A stretch of 64,000 nucleotides of DNA from Pseudomonas gingeri (GCF_013386165.1 NZ_JACAOS010000028.1:1-64000); one strand, 5' to 3'. Numbered from the stretch's first letter, positions 34,776-45,278 are shown. Made by a program: numbers and translations. Notes: generated by a model not told the origin, from the letters alone.

Positions 34776-35101
34776 ACCTTCTCTCCCACAGCCGCGCCGG
34801 GCACTTTCGAACTGTCTGCTTTAGCGGTGAATTGCGGCTTCTCGCCAATCTTGTAGGTTTCGAGAATCTCGTAGGTGACGGTGTCGCGGGTCACGTTGAA
34901 ATACTGGCGGCAACCGGCAACGTGGTCCCACAGCTCGTGGTGCAGGCCGCGGGGGTTGTCGCGGAAGAACATGTAGTCGCCCCACTGCTCGTCGGTGCAG
35001 GTGCCCGGGTCCAATGGACGCGGAATATGCGCCTGGCCGGAAGCGTGGAATTCCTCTTCGGAGCGCAGCTCGCCGCAATGAGGACAGAAGATATGCAACA
35101 T
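34772..35101 (-). CDS. soxD: Sarcosine oxidase delta subunit
   Basis: The 109-residue zinc-binding delta subunit carries CPHCG near the N-terminus, the conserved HIPRPLDPGTCTDEQWGDYMFFRDNPRG and the zinc-ligand region LHHELWDHVAGCRQYFNVTRDT. It overlaps soxA by four bases and follows soxB after 14 bp. Confidence 0.97.
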   Translation of the reverse strand: MLHIFCPHCGELRSEEEFHASGQAHIPRPLDPGTCTDEQWGDYMFFRDNPRGLHHELWDHVAGCRQYFNVTRDTVTYEILETYKIGEKPQFTAKADSSKVPGAAVGEKV

Positions 35102-35115
35102 AGGGATTTCTCCTG

Positions 35116-36366
35116 TTAGTGGGCGACCGCAGCAGCACCGTGTTCGTCGATCAACGCACCGTTGTGGAAACGGTCGATGGAGAAGGGAGCGGCCAATGGG
35201 TGCATTTCACCCTTGGCCAGGCTCGCGGCAAACACGTTGCCCGAGCCAGGTGTGGCCTTGAAGCCGCCGGTGCCCCAACCGCAGTTGAAGAACATGTTCG
35301 GGACCGGGGTTTTCGAAATGATCGGGCAGGCGTCCGGCGTGGTGTCGACGATGCCACCCCACTGGCGGTTCATGCGCACGCGGGACAATACCGGGAACAT
35401 CTCGACGATGGCCTGGATGGTGTGCTCGATCACCGGGTACGAACCACGCTGGCCGTAGCCGTTGTAGCCGTCGATACCGGCACCGATCACCAGGTCGCCC
35501 TTGTCGGACTGGCTGATGTAGCCGTGCACGGCGTTGGACATGATCACGCTGTCGATGATCGGCTTGATTGGCTCGGACACCAGGGCTTGCAGCGGATGCG
35601 ATTCGATCGGCAGACGGAAGCCGGCCAGTTTGGCCATGTGCCCGGAGTTACCGGCAGTGACCACACCGACGCGCTTGGCGCCGATAAAGCCCTTGTTGGT
35701 TTCAACACCGATGCACACGCCGTTTTCCTTGCGGAAACCGATCACTTCGGTCTGCTGGATCAGGTCCACGCCGAGGGCGTCGGCCGCACGGGCGAAGCCC
35801 CAGGCCACGGCATCGTGACGGGCCACGCCGCCGCGACGCTGGACGGTGGCGCCCATCACCGGGTAACGGGCGTTCTTCGAGCAGTCCAGGTACGGAATCT
35901 CGTCCGCCACCTGTTGAGTGTTGAGCAGTTCGCCGTCGACGCCATTGAGGCGGTTGGCGCTGACCCGACGCTCCGAATCACGGATGTCCTGCAGGGTGTG
36001 GCAGAGGTTGTAGACGCCACGCTGGGAGAACATCACGTTGTAGTTCAGGTCCTGGGACAGGCCTTCCCACAATTTCATCGCGTGTTCGTACAGGTGCGCC
36101 GACTCGTCCCACAGGTAGTTGGAACGCACGATGGTGGTGTTGCGCGCGGTGTTACCGCCGCCCAGCCAGCCCTTCTCGACCACGGCGACGTTGGTGATGC
36201 CGTGTTCCTTGGCCAGGTAGTAGGCGGTCGCCAGACCGTGCCCGCCACCGCCGACGATGATCACGTCATAGACCTTTTTCGGGGTCGGCGTGCGCCACAT
36301 TTTCTGCCAGTTTTCGTGGTGGCTGAGAGAGTGCTTGAAGAGGCCGAAGCCCGAATAGCGTTGCAT
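35116..36366 (-). CDS. soxB: Sarcosine oxidase beta subunit
   Basis: The 416-residue subunit holds the FAD and covalent FMN sites and oxidises the amine. The Rossmann motif [22 protein letters not shown] and the [20 protein letters not shown] segment are present, with the C-terminal [18 protein letters not shown] start at the second ATG (36366, [12 protein letters not shown]) because GGAG is spaced nine bases from it and only three from the first ATG. Confidence 0.97.
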   Translation of the reverse strand: MQRYSGFGLFKHSLSHHENWQKMWRTPTPKKVYDVIIVGGGGHGLATAYYLAKEHGITNVAVVEKGWLGGGNTARNTTIVRSNYLWDESAHLYEHAMKLWEGLSQDLNYNVMFSQRGVYNLCHTLQDIRDSERRVSANRLNGVDGELLNTQQVADEIPYLDCSKNARYPVMGATVQRRGGVARHDAVAWGFARAADALGVDLIQQTEVIGFRKENGVCIGVETNKGFIGAKRVGVVTAGNSGHMAKLAGFRLPIESHPLQALVSEPIKPIIDSVIMSNAVHGYISQSDKGDLVIGAGIDGYNGYGQRGSYPVIEHTIQAIVEMFPVLSRVRMNRQWGGIVDTTPDACPIISKTPVPNMFFNCGWGTGGFKATPGSGNVFAASLAKGEMHPLAAPFSIDRFHNGALIDEHGAAAVAH

Positions 36367-36389
36367 AGTCATTTACTCCAAAACCGCTC

Positions 36390-37643
36390 TCAGCGATAAA
36401 CCGGGAAATCCGCGCACAGTGCAGTCACGTGCTTGGCGACGTTCGCTTCGACATCGGCGTCGCCGAGGTTGTCGAGGATGTCGCAGATCCAGCCAGCCAG
36501 TTCAACGCACTGGGACACTTTGAAACCACGGCTGGTGACGGCCGGGGTGCCGATGCGCAGGCCCGAGGTCACGAACGGCGACTGTGGATCGTTCGGCACG
36601 GCGTTCTTGTTCACGGTGATATGGGCACGGCCCAGGGCGGCGTCGGCCTCTTTGCCGGTCAGGCCTTGACGGATCAGGCTGACCAGGAACAGGTGGTTGT
36701 CGGTGCCGCCGGACACTACATCGTAGCCGCGTTTGATAAATACGCTCGCCATCGCCTGGGCGTTATCGATCACTTGTTGCTGATAGACCTTGAAGCCCGG
36801 TTCCAGGGCTTCCTTGAAGCACACGGCCTTGCCGGCGATCACGTGCATCAGCGGGCCGCCCTGGGCGCCCGGGAATACCGCGGCGTTGAGTTTCTTCTCG
36901 ATTTCTTCGTTGGCCTTGGCCAGGATCAGACCGCCACGGGGACCGCGCAGGGTCTTGTGAGTGGTGGTGGTGACCACATCGGCATACGGCAGCGGGTTCG
37001 GGTACAGGCCGGCGGCAACCAGGCCGGCGACGTGGGCCATGTCGACGAACAACAGTGCACCGACCTTGTCGGCGATCTGACGGAAGCGTGGGAAATCGAG
37101 GGTTTTCGAGTAAGCCGAGAAACCGGCAACAATCATCTTCGGCTGATGCTCGACCGCCAGGCGCTCGACTTCGTCGTAGTCGATCAGACCGGTATCGGTG
37201 TTGATCCCGTATTGAACGGCGTTGTACAGCTTGCCCGAGGACGACACCTTGGCCCCGTGGGTCAGGTGGCCGCCGTGGGCCAGGCTCATGCCCAGGATGG
37301 TGTCACCGGCTTGCAGCAGGGCCAGGTACACGGCGCTGTTGGCCGAGGAGCCGGAGTGCGGCTGGACGTTGGCGTAATCGGCGCCGAACAGTTGCTTGGC
37401 GCGTTCGATGGCCAGGGCCTCGACTTTGTCCACGTGCTCGCAGCCACCGTAGTAACGCTTGCCTGGATAACCTTCGGCGTATTTGTTGGTCAGACCGCTG
37501 CCCTGGGCCTGCATGACGCGCTTGCTGGTGTAGTTTTCCGACGCGATCAGCTCGATGTGATCTTCCTGACGTTGCTCCTCGGCATTCATGGCCGCCATCA
37601 GTGCATCATCATAACCCTGGATCTGGTCTTGCTTGCTGAACAT
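36390..37643 (-). CDS. glyA: Serine hydroxymethyltransferase
   Basis: The 417-residue PLP enzyme interconverts glycine and serine with 5,10-methylene-THF. The PLP lysine is K230 in [27 protein letters not shown] and the folate-site [10 protein letters not shown] are conserved. Lying 23 bp before soxB on the same strand, it heads the sarcosine operon and can combine both products, glycine and methylene-THF, into serine. Pseudomonas typically has other SHMT copies, so this is the catabolic paralogue (glyA1-like). Confidence 0.96.
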   Translation of the reverse strand: MFSKQDQIQGYDDALMAAMNAEEQRQEDHIELIASENYTSKRVMQAQGSGLTNKYAEGYPGKRYYGGCEHVDKVEALAIERAKQLFGADYANVQPHSGSSANSAVYLALLQAGDTILGMSLAHGGHLTHGAKVSSSGKLYNAVQYGINTDTGLIDYDEVERLAVEHQPKMIVAGFSAYSKTLDFPRFRQIADKVGALLFVDMAHVAGLVAAGLYPNPLPYADVVTTTTHKTLRGPRGGLILAKANEEIEKKLNAAVFPGAQGGPLMHVIAGKAVCFKEALEPGFKVYQQQVIDNAQAMASVFIKRGYDVVSGGTDNHLFLVSLIRQGLTGKEADAALGRAHITVNKNAVPNDPQSPFVTSGLRIGTPAVTSRGFKVSQCVELAGWICDILDNLGDADVEANVAKHVTALCADFPVYR

Positions 37644-37825
37644 CGCGTCTCTCCCAGCGGCGTTGGTGCGCCATTCGTCTCGGTGAGGCCTTTGCCTGAC
37701 GGCAGTGCCCTTTGAATGCGATGGTAGGGCCGACGCAGACCGATCAAATGCCTATGGACGCCACGCAAAGGTGCGTTTACGACATGGCTTGGCGCGCTTG
37801 AACAAACAAGGCATTCGGGGCCCCC

Positions 37826-37958
37826 TGTGGCGAGCGGGCTTGCCCGCGCTCGACTGCGCAGCAGTCGCAAAACCGGACACCTCGCTGTATCAGGCACAAC
37901 GAATTATCTGGTTTCAGGGGTGCTTCGCACCCCAGCGCGGGCAAGCCCGCTCGCCACA
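37826..37958. repeat. REP doublet, 'GTGGCGAGCGGGCTTG' type
   Basis: Arms TGTGGCGAGCGGGCTTGCCC and GGGCAAGCCCGCTCGCCACA enclose inner arms around GGGGTGCTTCGCACCCC. It lies in the 425-bp gap between the divergent glyA and ltaE genes. The flanking bases are the two leaders, with nothing else recognised. Confidence 0.88.
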
Positions 37959-38068
37959 AGGTGATTCGTGATCTTTGGATAGAGGCGTTTTCCTACGGAA
38001 ACTGTGCCTGTGCGATAACGTCAATTCTGGTTACAGTGCGCACCATAATCGTTCACAAGGACCGGGCC

Positions 38069-39109
38069 ATGACCGACAAGAGCCAACAATTCGCCAGCGA
38101 CAACTATTCCGGTATCTGCCCCGAGGCCTGGGCCGCCATGGAACAGGCCAACCACGGCCACCAGCGCGCCTACGGCGACGACGAATGGACCCAGCGCGCC
38201 GCCGACGGCTTCCGCCATCTGTTCGAAACCGACAGTGAAGTGTTCTTCGCCTTCAACGGCACCGCGGCCAACTCCCTGGCCCTGTCGTCGCTGTGCCAGA
38301 GCTACCACAGCGTGATCTGCTCGGAGACCGCCCACGTCGAAACCGACGAATGCGGCGCGCCGGAGTTTTTCTCCAACGGCTCCAAGCTGCTCACCGCCCG
38401 CACCGAAAACGGCAAGCTGACCCCGGACTCGATCCGCGAAATCGCCCTCAAGCGCCAGGACATCCACTACCCCAAACCGCGCGTGGTGACCCTGACCCAG
38501 GCCACTGAAGTCGGCAGCGTCTACACCCCGGATGAAATCCGCGCCATCAGTGCCACTTGCAAGGAACTGGGCCTGCACCTGCACATGGACGGCGCGCGTT
38601 TCTCCAATGCCTGCGCCTACCTCGGTTGCACCCCGGCGGAGCTGACCTGGAAGGCCGGCGTCGACGTGTTGTGCTTCGGCGGCACGAAAAACGGCATGGC
38701 GGTGGGTGAAGCGATCCTGTTCTTCAACCACGACCTGGCGGTGGACTTCGACTACCGCTGCAAGCAGGCCGGGCAGCTTGCTTCAAAGATGCGCTTTCTC
38801 TCAGCGCCCTGGGTCGGCTTGCTGGAAAACGACGCCTGGCTCAAGCACGCCCGCCACGCCAACCACTGCGCGCAGTTGCTCAGCAGCCTGGTCAAGGACA
38901 TTCCCGGCGTGGAGCTGATGTTCCCGGTGGAAGCCAACGGCGTGTTCCTGCACCTCTCGGAGCCGGCCATCGCCGCGCTGACCGCCAAGGGCTGGCGTTT
39001 CTATACCTTCATCGGCAAGGGCGGCGCCCGTTTCATGTGCTCGTGGGACACCGAAGAAGCACGGGTACGGGAACTGGCGGCGGATATCCGCACCGTTATG
39101 AGCGCCTGA
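38069..39109 (+). CDS. ltaE: Low-specificity L-threonine aldolase
   Basis: The 346-residue PLP enzyme cleaves threonine and allo-threonine to glycine and acetaldehyde. PLP lysine K207 lies in LCFGGTKNGMAVGEAILFF, and FNGTAANSLAL, CSETAHVETDECGAPEF and LHMDGARFSNA are conserved. The ATG at 38069 follows AAGGA. Its position next to glyA, as in P. aeruginosa, fits shared glycine metabolism. Confidence 0.95.
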   Translation: MTDKSQQFASDNYSGICPEAWAAMEQANHGHQRAYGDDEWTQRAADGFRHLFETDSEVFFAFNGTAANSLALSSLCQSYHSVICSETAHVETDECGAPEFFSNGSKLLTARTENGKLTPDSIREIALKRQDIHYPKPRVVTLTQATEVGSVYTPDEIRAISATCKELGLHLHMDGARFSNACAYLGCTPAELTWKAGVDVLCFGGTKNGMAVGEAILFFNHDLAVDFDYRCKQAGQLASKMRFLSAPWVGLLENDAWLKHARHANHCAQLLSSLVKDIPGVELMFPVEANGVFLHLSEPAIAALTAKGWRFYTFIGKGGARFMCSWDTEEARVRELAADIRTVMSA

Positions 39110-39118
39110 CCACCGGTC

Positions 39119-39170
39119 CGCAGGGCGCGGCTCACCGGCGAGTTTTGTTCGCCGATAAGCCCGCCCTGCG
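39119..39170. terminator. Nested hairpin between convergent ltaE and chemoreceptor genes
   Basis: Outer arms CGCAGGGCG (39119-39127) and CGCCCTGCG (39162-39170) enclose an inner pair CGGCGA (39136-39141) and TCGCCG (39149-39154). No strong T-run follows, so termination is plausible rather than certain. Confidence 0.5.
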
Positions 39171-39180
39171 ACGGATACGA

Positions 39181-41118
39181 TCATTTCAAGCGAAAACCAC
39201 CCATCTGCTGCGCCAGGTCATCGGCCAGCCGCAGCAACGCCTGGCAATCCTCCCGGCACGCCCTGACCTCACCGGCCGTCTCCCGGGCCAGATCGGAAAT
39301 CCCCTGCACGTTGCGATTGATTTCCTCGGTCACCGCCGACTGTTCTTCCGTTGCCGTCGCCACCTGCTGATTCATGTCGCTGATACGCTCGACCTGCCCG
39401 GTAATCGCTTGCAGCGAAGCCCCCGTCCGTTGGCTGGCCTCAACCCCGGTACCCGTCGCCGCCTGCCCCGAGCGCATCGATGACACCGCATGCTCGGCGC
39501 CCTGCTTGAGACTCTGGATCATCGCCTGGATTTCATCGGTGGAGCCCTGGGTCCGCCGCGCCAGGGTCCGCACTTCATCGGCGACCACCGCGAACCCCCG
39601 CCCCATATCGCCCGCCCGCGCCGCTTCGATGGCAGCATTGAGTGCCAGCAGGTTGGTCTGTTCGGAAATACCGCGAATCACCGCCAGCACCTGGTCGATG
39701 GAGGCCACCTGGACCGCCAGCTCGCCCACGGCGTGCGCGGCCTGGCCGATTTCCCGGGACATGCCCTCGATGTGCAGAATCGATCCGCCGACAATTTCCC
39801 GCGCTTGCTGGGCCTCATCCCGCGCCGTTTGCGACGCATAGGCCGCGTTGCCGGCGTTCTGCGCGATGTCCTGCACCGTCAGGCCCATTTCATGGACCGC
39901 CGTGGCCACCATGTCGGTCATTTCCTGCTGCCGTCCGGAACGCTGCGCGGTGTTATCCACCACCTGGGCCACCTGTCCGACAGCCTGGCGCAAGCGCTCG
40001 CTGGTGGTCAGCACCTCGCCGATCAGATCGCGCTGGCTATCCAGGAAACGGTTGAAACCTCGCGCCAGGTCACCCAGCTCGTCGGCACGGGAATCATCGA
40101 GACGCTGTGTCAGATCGCCACCACCGCTACCAATCGCCACCAATGCCGCTGTTACCCGACGGATCGGGCGCACCAACCCACGCGCCAGCCAGATGACCAG
40201 CAACAGGCTGAGCAGGGCTACCGCGAGACCGATCAGGCTGCTGATCCAGGTCGCCTGCCGTGCCTGGGCATAGAGCTGCGCCTGCGGGACTTCGATCACC
40301 AGCGTCCAGCCCAGGTCACGCAGTGGCAGGCTCAGTGCCAGGAACTCCTCGCCATCGCGTTCGAACCTGCTGTCAACCAGTCCCGTGTGGCCCATGACCG
40401 CCGCCGCAGCGGTGTTGCCGATCTGTTCGGCCAAGCGCCGCTTGCCACTGAATTCAGGCTGCGGGTGAACCTGGATCAAACCGTCCGCACGCACCAGATA
40501 GACCTTGCCGCGCTCACCGAAGCGGTAGTTGTGAATCAGCTCCGACAATTCGCGTATCCGCAGGCCCAGCCCGGCCACGCCCAGGGTCTTGCCGGCCTGC
40601 TCGATGCGCAGATCGATAAACAGCGTCAGTTCACCGCTGCCGGTGTCCGTGTCGATATTGAGGGTGCTCGGCTTGCCGCTGTCGAGGAAGGCATAGAACC
40701 AGCTGTCCGCCGGGTTTGTGCGACTCAGGGTCCGCTCAAGGCCTTTTTCGGTGTAGTAGTGACTGCTCTCGGCGCCGGCAATCAACGCGGTAAAAGCTTG
40801 GTGTTCGCTGCGGATACCGTCCAGATAGCCCACAAAGCTCGCCGATTGGCCACTGTCCTCGCCAGCGGCCAGCCAGTCGCGTACCTGTCGGTTGGCGGCA
40901 ATGTCCCGCGCCGCCGTCAGCGGCTGGACCAGGATCCGTTCGATATCGTTGCGGGTGGCTTCGATGCTCGATGGCAGCGCCTGATCGATCAGGTAGTTGC
41001 GCGTCAGGCGGTTGACGACTGCCGTGTAGATGCCCACGACGATCAGGATACTGACCAGCAACGCGCTGCCCATTCCCAGGATCAACTGCCATTGAATACT
41101 GCGGCGCCAAAACGGCAT
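39181..41118 (-). CDS. Methyl-accepting chemotaxis protein with periplasmic Cache domain
   Basis: The 645-residue receptor has a first helix (about 13-35), a periplasmic double-Cache domain (about 40-285; [20 protein letters not shown]), a second helix (about 291-312), HAMP, and the signalling domain with the hairpin tip [39 protein letters not shown]. The Cache segment does not show the classic amino-acid-binding RxWY pattern in the usual form, so the ligand is not assigned. Its place beside glycine/betaine genes suggests, but does not prove, sensing of related compounds. GGAGG precedes the ATG. Confidence 0.92.
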   Translation of the reverse strand: MPFWRRSIQWQLILGMGSALLVSILIVVGIYTAVVNRLTRNYLIDQALPSSIEATRNDIERILVQPLTAARDIAANRQVRDWLAAGEDSGQSASFVGYLDGIRSEHQAFTALIAGAESSHYYTEKGLERTLSRTNPADSWFYAFLDSGKPSTLNIDTDTGSGELTLFIDLRIEQAGKTLGVAGLGLRIRELSELIHNYRFGERGKVYLVRADGLIQVHPQPEFSGKRRLAEQIGNTAAAAVMGHTGLVDSRFERDGEEFLALSLPLRDLGWTLVIEVPQAQLYAQARQATWISSLIGLAVALLSLLLVIWLARGLVRPIRRVTAALVAIGSGGGDLTQRLDDSRADELGDLARGFNRFLDSQRDLIGEVLTTSERLRQAVGQVAQVVDNTAQRSGRQQEMTDMVATAVHEMGLTVQDIAQNAGNAAYASQTARDEAQQAREIVGGSILHIEGMSREIGQAAHAVGELAVQVASIDQVLAVIRGISEQTNLLALNAAIEAARAGDMGRGFAVVADEVRTLARRTQGSTDEIQAMIQSLKQGAEHAVSSMRSGQAATGTGVEASQRTGASLQAITGQVERISDMNQQVATATEEQSAVTEEINRNVQGISDLARETAGEVRACREDCQALLRLADDLAQQMGGFRLK

Positions 41119-41170
41119 GGAACACCTCCAAAGGACAAGAGATGTTCACACAGCAATCGTCATGCCATTT

Positions 41171-41198
41171 TGTATACAAACACAAATACAATACACAA
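41171..41198 (-). promoter_or_regulatory. Sigma-70-like promoter with palindromic operator for the Cache chemoreceptor
   Basis: On the minus strand TTGTGT and TATACA are spaced by 16 bases, about 50 bp before the gene. The -10 box lies inside the perfect palindrome TTGTATACAA (41170-41179), which resembles GntR-type operators. Control by a repressor is inferred. Confidence 0.4.
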
Positions 41199-41254
41199 CA
41201 GCTTTGTTGACACGACAAGACGCTACCGTCACCGACAGCCTCCCAGAGGCCGGC

Positions 41255-41557
41255 TCAGCTCTGCCCGATGGTTTTCGAAATCACCTCAACCGTGGCGCTG
41301 ACTTGCTCTTGATAACGGTCGAGCTCCTCACGGTGCTGGCGCTGCGCGGTGATCTGCTGGGAACACAGGTTCAGCGCCGCCAGGACCAGCAATTGCTCGC
41401 CGATCAGCGTGGGAAACTTCTTCTTGGTGTCGACCAGGGCCATCTTCAGCATGTGGGTTGCATCGTGCAACGTCTGCTCCTGGCCGGCCGGGGCCTTGAT
41501 CGAGTATTCCTCGCCAAGGATCGAGATGACGGTCACCCCGTCGGTGCTGGTCTTCAT
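41255..41557 (-). CDS. zapA: Cell division protein ZapA
   Basis: The 100-residue protein matches ZapA: N-terminal beta-hairpin domain (VTVISILGEEYSIKAPAGQEQTLHDATHMLKMALVDTKKKFP) followed by a long coiled coil (about 60-98). It bundles FtsZ filaments at the division ring. It overlaps the upstream coiled-coil gene by four bases. The usual downstream neighbours ssrS (6S RNA) and the 5-formyl-THF cyclo-ligase gene are absent: a chemoreceptor gene begins 136 bp further on. Confidence 0.93.
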   Translation of the reverse strand: MKTSTDGVTVISILGEEYSIKAPAGQEQTLHDATHMLKMALVDTKKKFPTLIGEQLLVLAALNLCSQQITAQRQHREELDRYQEQVSATVEVISKTIGQS

Positions 41558-41784
41558 GCGCTCACAGGACCTGCGCTGACACGCTCAACCAGCGCCTGGA
41601 TACGGGCGGCGGTGGCACCGTGCTTTTCTTCCTGCTCCATCAGGTTCAGTTGCAGGCTTTCGTTTTCATCCTTGGCCTGGGCCAGCTCGGCGCTCAGCGT
41701 GGCATTGGCCGCCAGCAGTTCCTGCTTTTGCTGAACCAGCTCGCTGACCAGTTGTTCCAGTTGACTCAGGGAAGCTTCCAACAT
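41554..41784 (-). CDS. TIGR02449-family (ZapB-like) coiled-coil protein
   Basis: The 76-residue protein is almost entirely one predicted coiled coil (LEASLSQLEQLVSELVQQKQELLAANATLSAELAQAKDENESLQLNLMEQEEKH). It corresponds to the small protein encoded beside zapA in Pseudomonas and is often compared with ZapB. The ATG at 41784 gives the family's length; the upstream extension to 41937 has no such character. It shares ATGA with zapA. Confidence 0.85.
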   Translation of the reverse strand: MLEASLSQLEQLVSELVQQKQELLAANATLSAELAQAKDENESLQLNLMEQEEKHGATAARIQALVERVSAGPVSA

Positions 41785-41980
41785 TTTCTTGATCTCTCGG
41801 GCAGTTTCAAAGGGCGCGTACGATAAAGAAAAGCCCCCCCGTTTGCCAGGGGAAAACTGTCGCAAAGCCTTGATTTTCCTGGCGGGATGCTTTTCCTCGA
41901 ACCTTAGGGACTGCGATTGCCAGGACATGTTCCCCACCCCCTGTCGGAAACCTTCTCCTGCGACAAATACGCGCAGGGGC

Positions 41981-42007
41981 TTAAGACTTTAGTCGAATGA
42001 CCGATAG
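41981..42007 (+). promoter_or_regulatory. Candidate FliA (sigma-28) promoter
   Basis: TTAAGACT (41981-41988), an 11-base spacer and ACCGATAG (42000-42007) match the flagellar consensus TAAAGTTT-N11-GCCGATAA at 5/8 and 6/8 positions. It lies about 60 bp upstream of the second chemoreceptor gene. An overlapping inverted repeat GAATGACC / GGTCATTC spans 41995-42014. Confidence 0.55.
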
Positions 42008-42065
42008 GTCATTCAAACACGCCTTAAAAGTCGCACGGAATGCGCCCTCCTCTCAGGTAGCCACC

Positions 42066-43691
42066 ATGTCCCTACGCAATATGAACATCGCTCCGCGCGC
42101 ATTCCTCAGCTTCGCCGTGATCGGCGCGCTGATGCTGATCCTGGGGATATTTGCCCTGAACCAGATGAGCAAGATCCGTGGCGCCGCCGAAGAGCTGAGC
42201 ACCAACAGCGTGCCGAGCATCAGGAGCCTCGACGACCTCACCCAACTGACCCTGCGCCTGCGGGTACTGTCCTATCGCCTGGTGACCAACCGGACGCCCG
42301 ACGAGCAACAGAAAATCCTCGACCTGTTCACCCAGCGCAACCAGCAGATCGGCAAGGCCCAGGCGATTTACGAAAAGCTGATCACCAGCCCGGAAGAACG
42401 TGCGGCCTACGACCGCTATGTACAGGTACTCGGTCAGTACCGTCAGCTTGAAGACCGGATGAAGGGCCTGTCGCGCAACAATCAGGTCACTGAACTGGCG
42501 GCCTTGATCAACAGCGAGTTGCTGGCCAACTCCGAGCAGGTCAATACCGTGCTCACCAAGCTGGTGGAGATCAATACCCAGCAGACCGACGACACCCATC
42601 AAGACGCCGCCAACCAGTACGCTTCGGCGTTCAACCTGGTGGTGGGTCTGCTGGTGATCGCCACCGGCCTGACCCTCCTGCTCGCCTGGCTGCTGACCAA
42701 CAGCATCACCCACCCCATCGCCGACGCCCTGAACGCCGCCGAGCAGATCGCCGAAGGCGACCTGACCCGACCGATCAAGGTCGAGGGCAATGACGAAGCC
42801 GGTCGCCTGCTGCAGGCCATGGTCAAGATGCAGCAGAAACTGCGCGACACCCTGCAGCGTATTTCCGGTTCGGCCACCCAGTTGGCTTCGGCGGCGGAAG
42901 AGCTGAACGCCGTCACCGACGAAAGCGCCCGTGGTCTGGTGCGGCAGAACAACGAGATCGAGCAGGCGGCCACCGCCGTCAATGAAATGACCAGCGCCGT
43001 GGAAGAAGTCGCACGCAATGCCGTGAGCACCTCCGAAGCCTCGAAAAATGCCACTGCTTCAGCCGGTGACGGTCGTGACCTGGTCCAGGAAACCGTCGGC
43101 GCCATCGAGCGCATGAGCAGCGATGTGCAGGGCACCGCGACGCTGATCGGCAACCTGGCCAAGGAATCCCAGGATATCGGCAAGGTATTGGACGTGATTC
43201 GCGGCCTGGCCGACCAGACCAACCTGCTGGCCCTGAACGCGGCGATTGAAGCAGCCCGGGCCGGGGAAGCCGGTCGTGGTTTTGCCGTGGTGGCGGATGA
43301 GGTCCGGGCCCTGGCCCATCGCACCCAGCAGTCCACCAGCGAAATCGAACGGATGATCGGCAGCATCCAGGGTGGCACCGAACAGGCGGTGGATTCGATG
43401 CGTAACAGCACCGAGCGGGCCGAGTCGACCTTGAATATTGCCAAGGGCGCGGGCTTGGCGCTGGACACCATCAACACGGCCATCGTCGAGATCAACGAGC
43501 GTAATCTGGTGATCGCCAGTGCGGCGGAGGAACAGGCTCAGGTGGCCCGTGAGGTGGATCGTAACCTGGTGAATATCCGTGATCTGTCGGTGCAATCGGC
43601 GACCGGGGCGAACCAGACCAGCGCGGCGAGCAATGAGCTGTCGCGCCTGGCAGTGGATTTGAACAGCATGGTGGCGCGGTTCAGCCTCTAA
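42066..43691 (+). CDS. Methyl-accepting chemotaxis protein, 4-helix-bundle sensor
   Basis: The 541-residue receptor has helix 1 (about 12-32), a periplasmic four-helix-bundle sensor (about 33-190, rich in Gln/Asn/Glu heptads), helix 2 (about 192-213), HAMP and a long cytoplasmic rod with tip [42 protein letters not shown]. The size matches Tar/Tsr-like receptors. The ligand is unknown. The ATG at 42066 ([13 protein letters not shown]) follows CAGGT; the 23-residue upstream extension is rejected. Confidence 0.92.
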   Translation: MSLRNMNIAPRAFLSFAVIGALMLILGIFALNQMSKIRGAAEELSTNSVPSIRSLDDLTQLTLRLRVLSYRLVTNRTPDEQQKILDLFTQRNQQIGKAQAIYEKLITSPEERAAYDRYVQVLGQYRQLEDRMKGLSRNNQVTELAALINSELLANSEQVNTVLTKLVEINTQQTDDTHQDAANQYASAFNLVVGLLVIATGLTLLLAWLLTNSITHPIADALNAAEQIAEGDLTRPIKVEGNDEAGRLLQAMVKMQQKLRDTLQRISGSATQLASAAEELNAVTDESARGLVRQNNEIEQAATAVNEMTSAVEEVARNAVSTSEASKNATASAGDGRDLVQETVGAIERMSSDVQGTATLIGNLAKESQDIGKVLDVIRGLADQTNLLALNAAIEAARAGEAGRGFAVVADEVRALAHRTQQSTSEIERMIGSIQGGTEQAVDSMRNSTERAESTLNIAKGAGLALDTINTAIVEINERNLVIASAAEEQAQVAREVDRNLVNIRDLSVQSATGANQTSAASNELSRLAVDLNSMVARFSL

Positions 43692-43710
43692 AGGCAGACG
43701 AATACCCACC

Positions 43711-43843
43711 TGTGGCGAGCGGGCTTGCCCGCGCTGGGGCGCGAAGCGCCCCTAAAACCAGCGACCGCGTTTTGGCTGAGGGAACAGGGAAACAGGTTTT
43801 GGGGCTGCTACGCAGCCCAACGCGGGCAAGCCCGCTCGCCACA
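43711..43843. repeat. REP doublet, 'GTGGCGAGCGGGCTTG' type
   Basis: Arms TGTGGCGAGCGGGCTTGCCC and GGGCAAGCCCGCTCGCCACA, with inner GGGCGCGAAGCGCCC and GGGCTGCTACGCAGCCC hairpins, lie between the convergent chemoreceptor and gbcB genes. Confidence 0.88.
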
Positions 43844-43885
43844 TTAAATATCTCGCGACGCAGCAGAGTTCCGCCCAAGGGCAGA

Positions 43886-44986
43886 TCAGTACTCGATCCG
43901 CACATCACCCTTCGGCACGCTGCAGCACGACAGGATATAACCCTCGGCCACATCGTCGTCGGTGATCCCGCCGTTGTGCTCCATCTCCACTTCGCCGCCC
44001 AGCTTGAGTACCTTGCAGGTCCCGCAGATGCCCATGCCGCAGGCCTTGGGAATCATCAGGCCAAGCTTGGCCGCTGCCGCATGCACGGTTTCTCCCGGCG
44101 CCACACGAATGCTCTTCCCAGTCGCGGTGAACTCCACCTGATGCAGGTCCGCGGCATCCACTTCCGGCGCCTCGGCGGCCTGTTCGGCCTGCTCCACCGC
44201 ATCGGCACGGGCTTCCGGCGGCGTCGCGCCAAACGATTCCTCGTGGTAACGGCTCATATCGAACCCGGCCGCTTCCAGCAGGCGCTTGACCGCACTCATG
44301 TAAGGCGTCGGGCCGCAGCAGAAGACCTCGCGCTCAAGGAAGTCCGGGGTCATCAACTCCAGCATCTTGTGGTTCAGGTAGCCGCGATAACCGGCCCAAG
44401 GCTCGCCCAGGCCGTGCTTCTCACAAATCAGGTGCAGGCTGAAGTTGTCGATCCGCGACGCCATATGCTCCAGCTCGCGGTGATAGATGATGTCTTTCGG
44501 CGAACGGGCGCTGTGGATAAACACCATGTCGACATTCGCGTTGGTGTCGTAGAACCAGCGGGCCATGGACATCACCGGCGTAATACCGACGCCACCACTC
44601 AGGTACAGCACTTTCGGGCTCGGGAAGTCGATGGCGTTGAACAAGCCCACCGGCCCGTGCACCGCCAGCTCCTGGCCTTCGTGCAAGGTGTCGTGCAACC
44701 AGTTCGAGACCTTGCCACCCGGCACGCGCTTGATGGTCACGGAAAAGCTGTAAGGCACCGACGGCGAGCTGGAAATGGTGTAGGAGCGCATGATCGGCTG
44801 GCCTTCGATTTCCAGCTCCAGGGTGACAAACTGCCCCGGCTTGAAAAAGAACATGATCGGCTGGTCAGCCATGAAGCAGAAGGTGCGGACATCCCAGGTT
44901 TCCTGGATGACTTTCACGCAGCGCACGATATGCCGACCATTGGCCCAGGTCTGGGTTGTTACCGGATTGAGGAAGTTGTTCGACAT
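43886..44986 (-). CDS. gbcB: Glycine betaine demethylase reductase subunit GbcB
   Basis: The 366-residue protein has an FAD/NAD-binding ferredoxin-reductase module (about 15-250; RSYTISSSPS and YLSGGVGITPVMSMARWF) and a C-terminal plant-type 2Fe-2S domain with CGMGICGTC and the final LSCC. It passes electrons from NAD(P)H to GbcA. The ATG at 44986 (MSNNFLNPV) has GGAG six bases upstream. It is transcribed away from gbcA, as in P. aeruginosa. Confidence 0.96.
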   Translation of the reverse strand: MSNNFLNPVTTQTWANGRHIVRCVKVIQETWDVRTFCFMADQPIMFFFKPGQFVTLELEIEGQPIMRSYTISSSPSVPYSFSVTIKRVPGGKVSNWLHDTLHEGQELAVHGPVGLFNAIDFPSPKVLYLSGGVGITPVMSMARWFYDTNANVDMVFIHSARSPKDIIYHRELEHMASRIDNFSLHLICEKHGLGEPWAGYRGYLNHKMLELMTPDFLEREVFCCGPTPYMSAVKRLLEAAGFDMSRYHEESFGATPPEARADAVEQAEQAAEAPEVDAADLHQVEFTATGKSIRVAPGETVHAAAAKLGLMIPKACGMGICGTCKVLKLGGEVEMEHNGGITDDDVAEGYILSCCSVPKGDVRIEY

Positions 44987-45278
44987 ATTGTTCTCCACCG
45001 CCGACTGTCGGCTCTATGTTGGCGATTCTGCGCAAGGGTCGATGCGACCATTTACCTATCCGCGACATTGGCATGCTTATCGCGACCAGCCCACAACGAC
45101 CGGGGCTTGCGCGTCGGGAACGGATTCGGCCATGTCGCCCATGGATAAGGTTCATGTCGCTACCAGTCGCACACTCCATCGCAAATGATCCACAGCATTC
45201 TTGTCTTGCGTCGCAACCGTATCAGCCGTATCAGCCACTATTCGCCGGCCACACCGCATGGCCATGAGGACTAAATCG
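44987..45278. promoter_or_regulatory. Divergent gbcB-gbcA control region
   Basis: This 292-bp gap must hold both promoters. It contains several short related words (ATGCGACC, TCGCGACC, ATGTCGCC, TGTCGCT) between 45037 and 45170 that could be half-sites of an AraC-type activator. In P. aeruginosa GbdR activates these genes, but no gbdR lies in this window and I do not assign exact sites. Confidence 0.5.

Noticed and set aside
41119-41254. 6S RNA (ssrS) downstream of zapA
   Set aside because: The gap has only 136 bp and looks like the promoter of the next gene, with no 6S-like closed stem.
39490-41301. 603-codon plus-strand frame across the chemoreceptor gene
   Set aside because: It is antisense to the clear MCP signalling domain and runs past its start.
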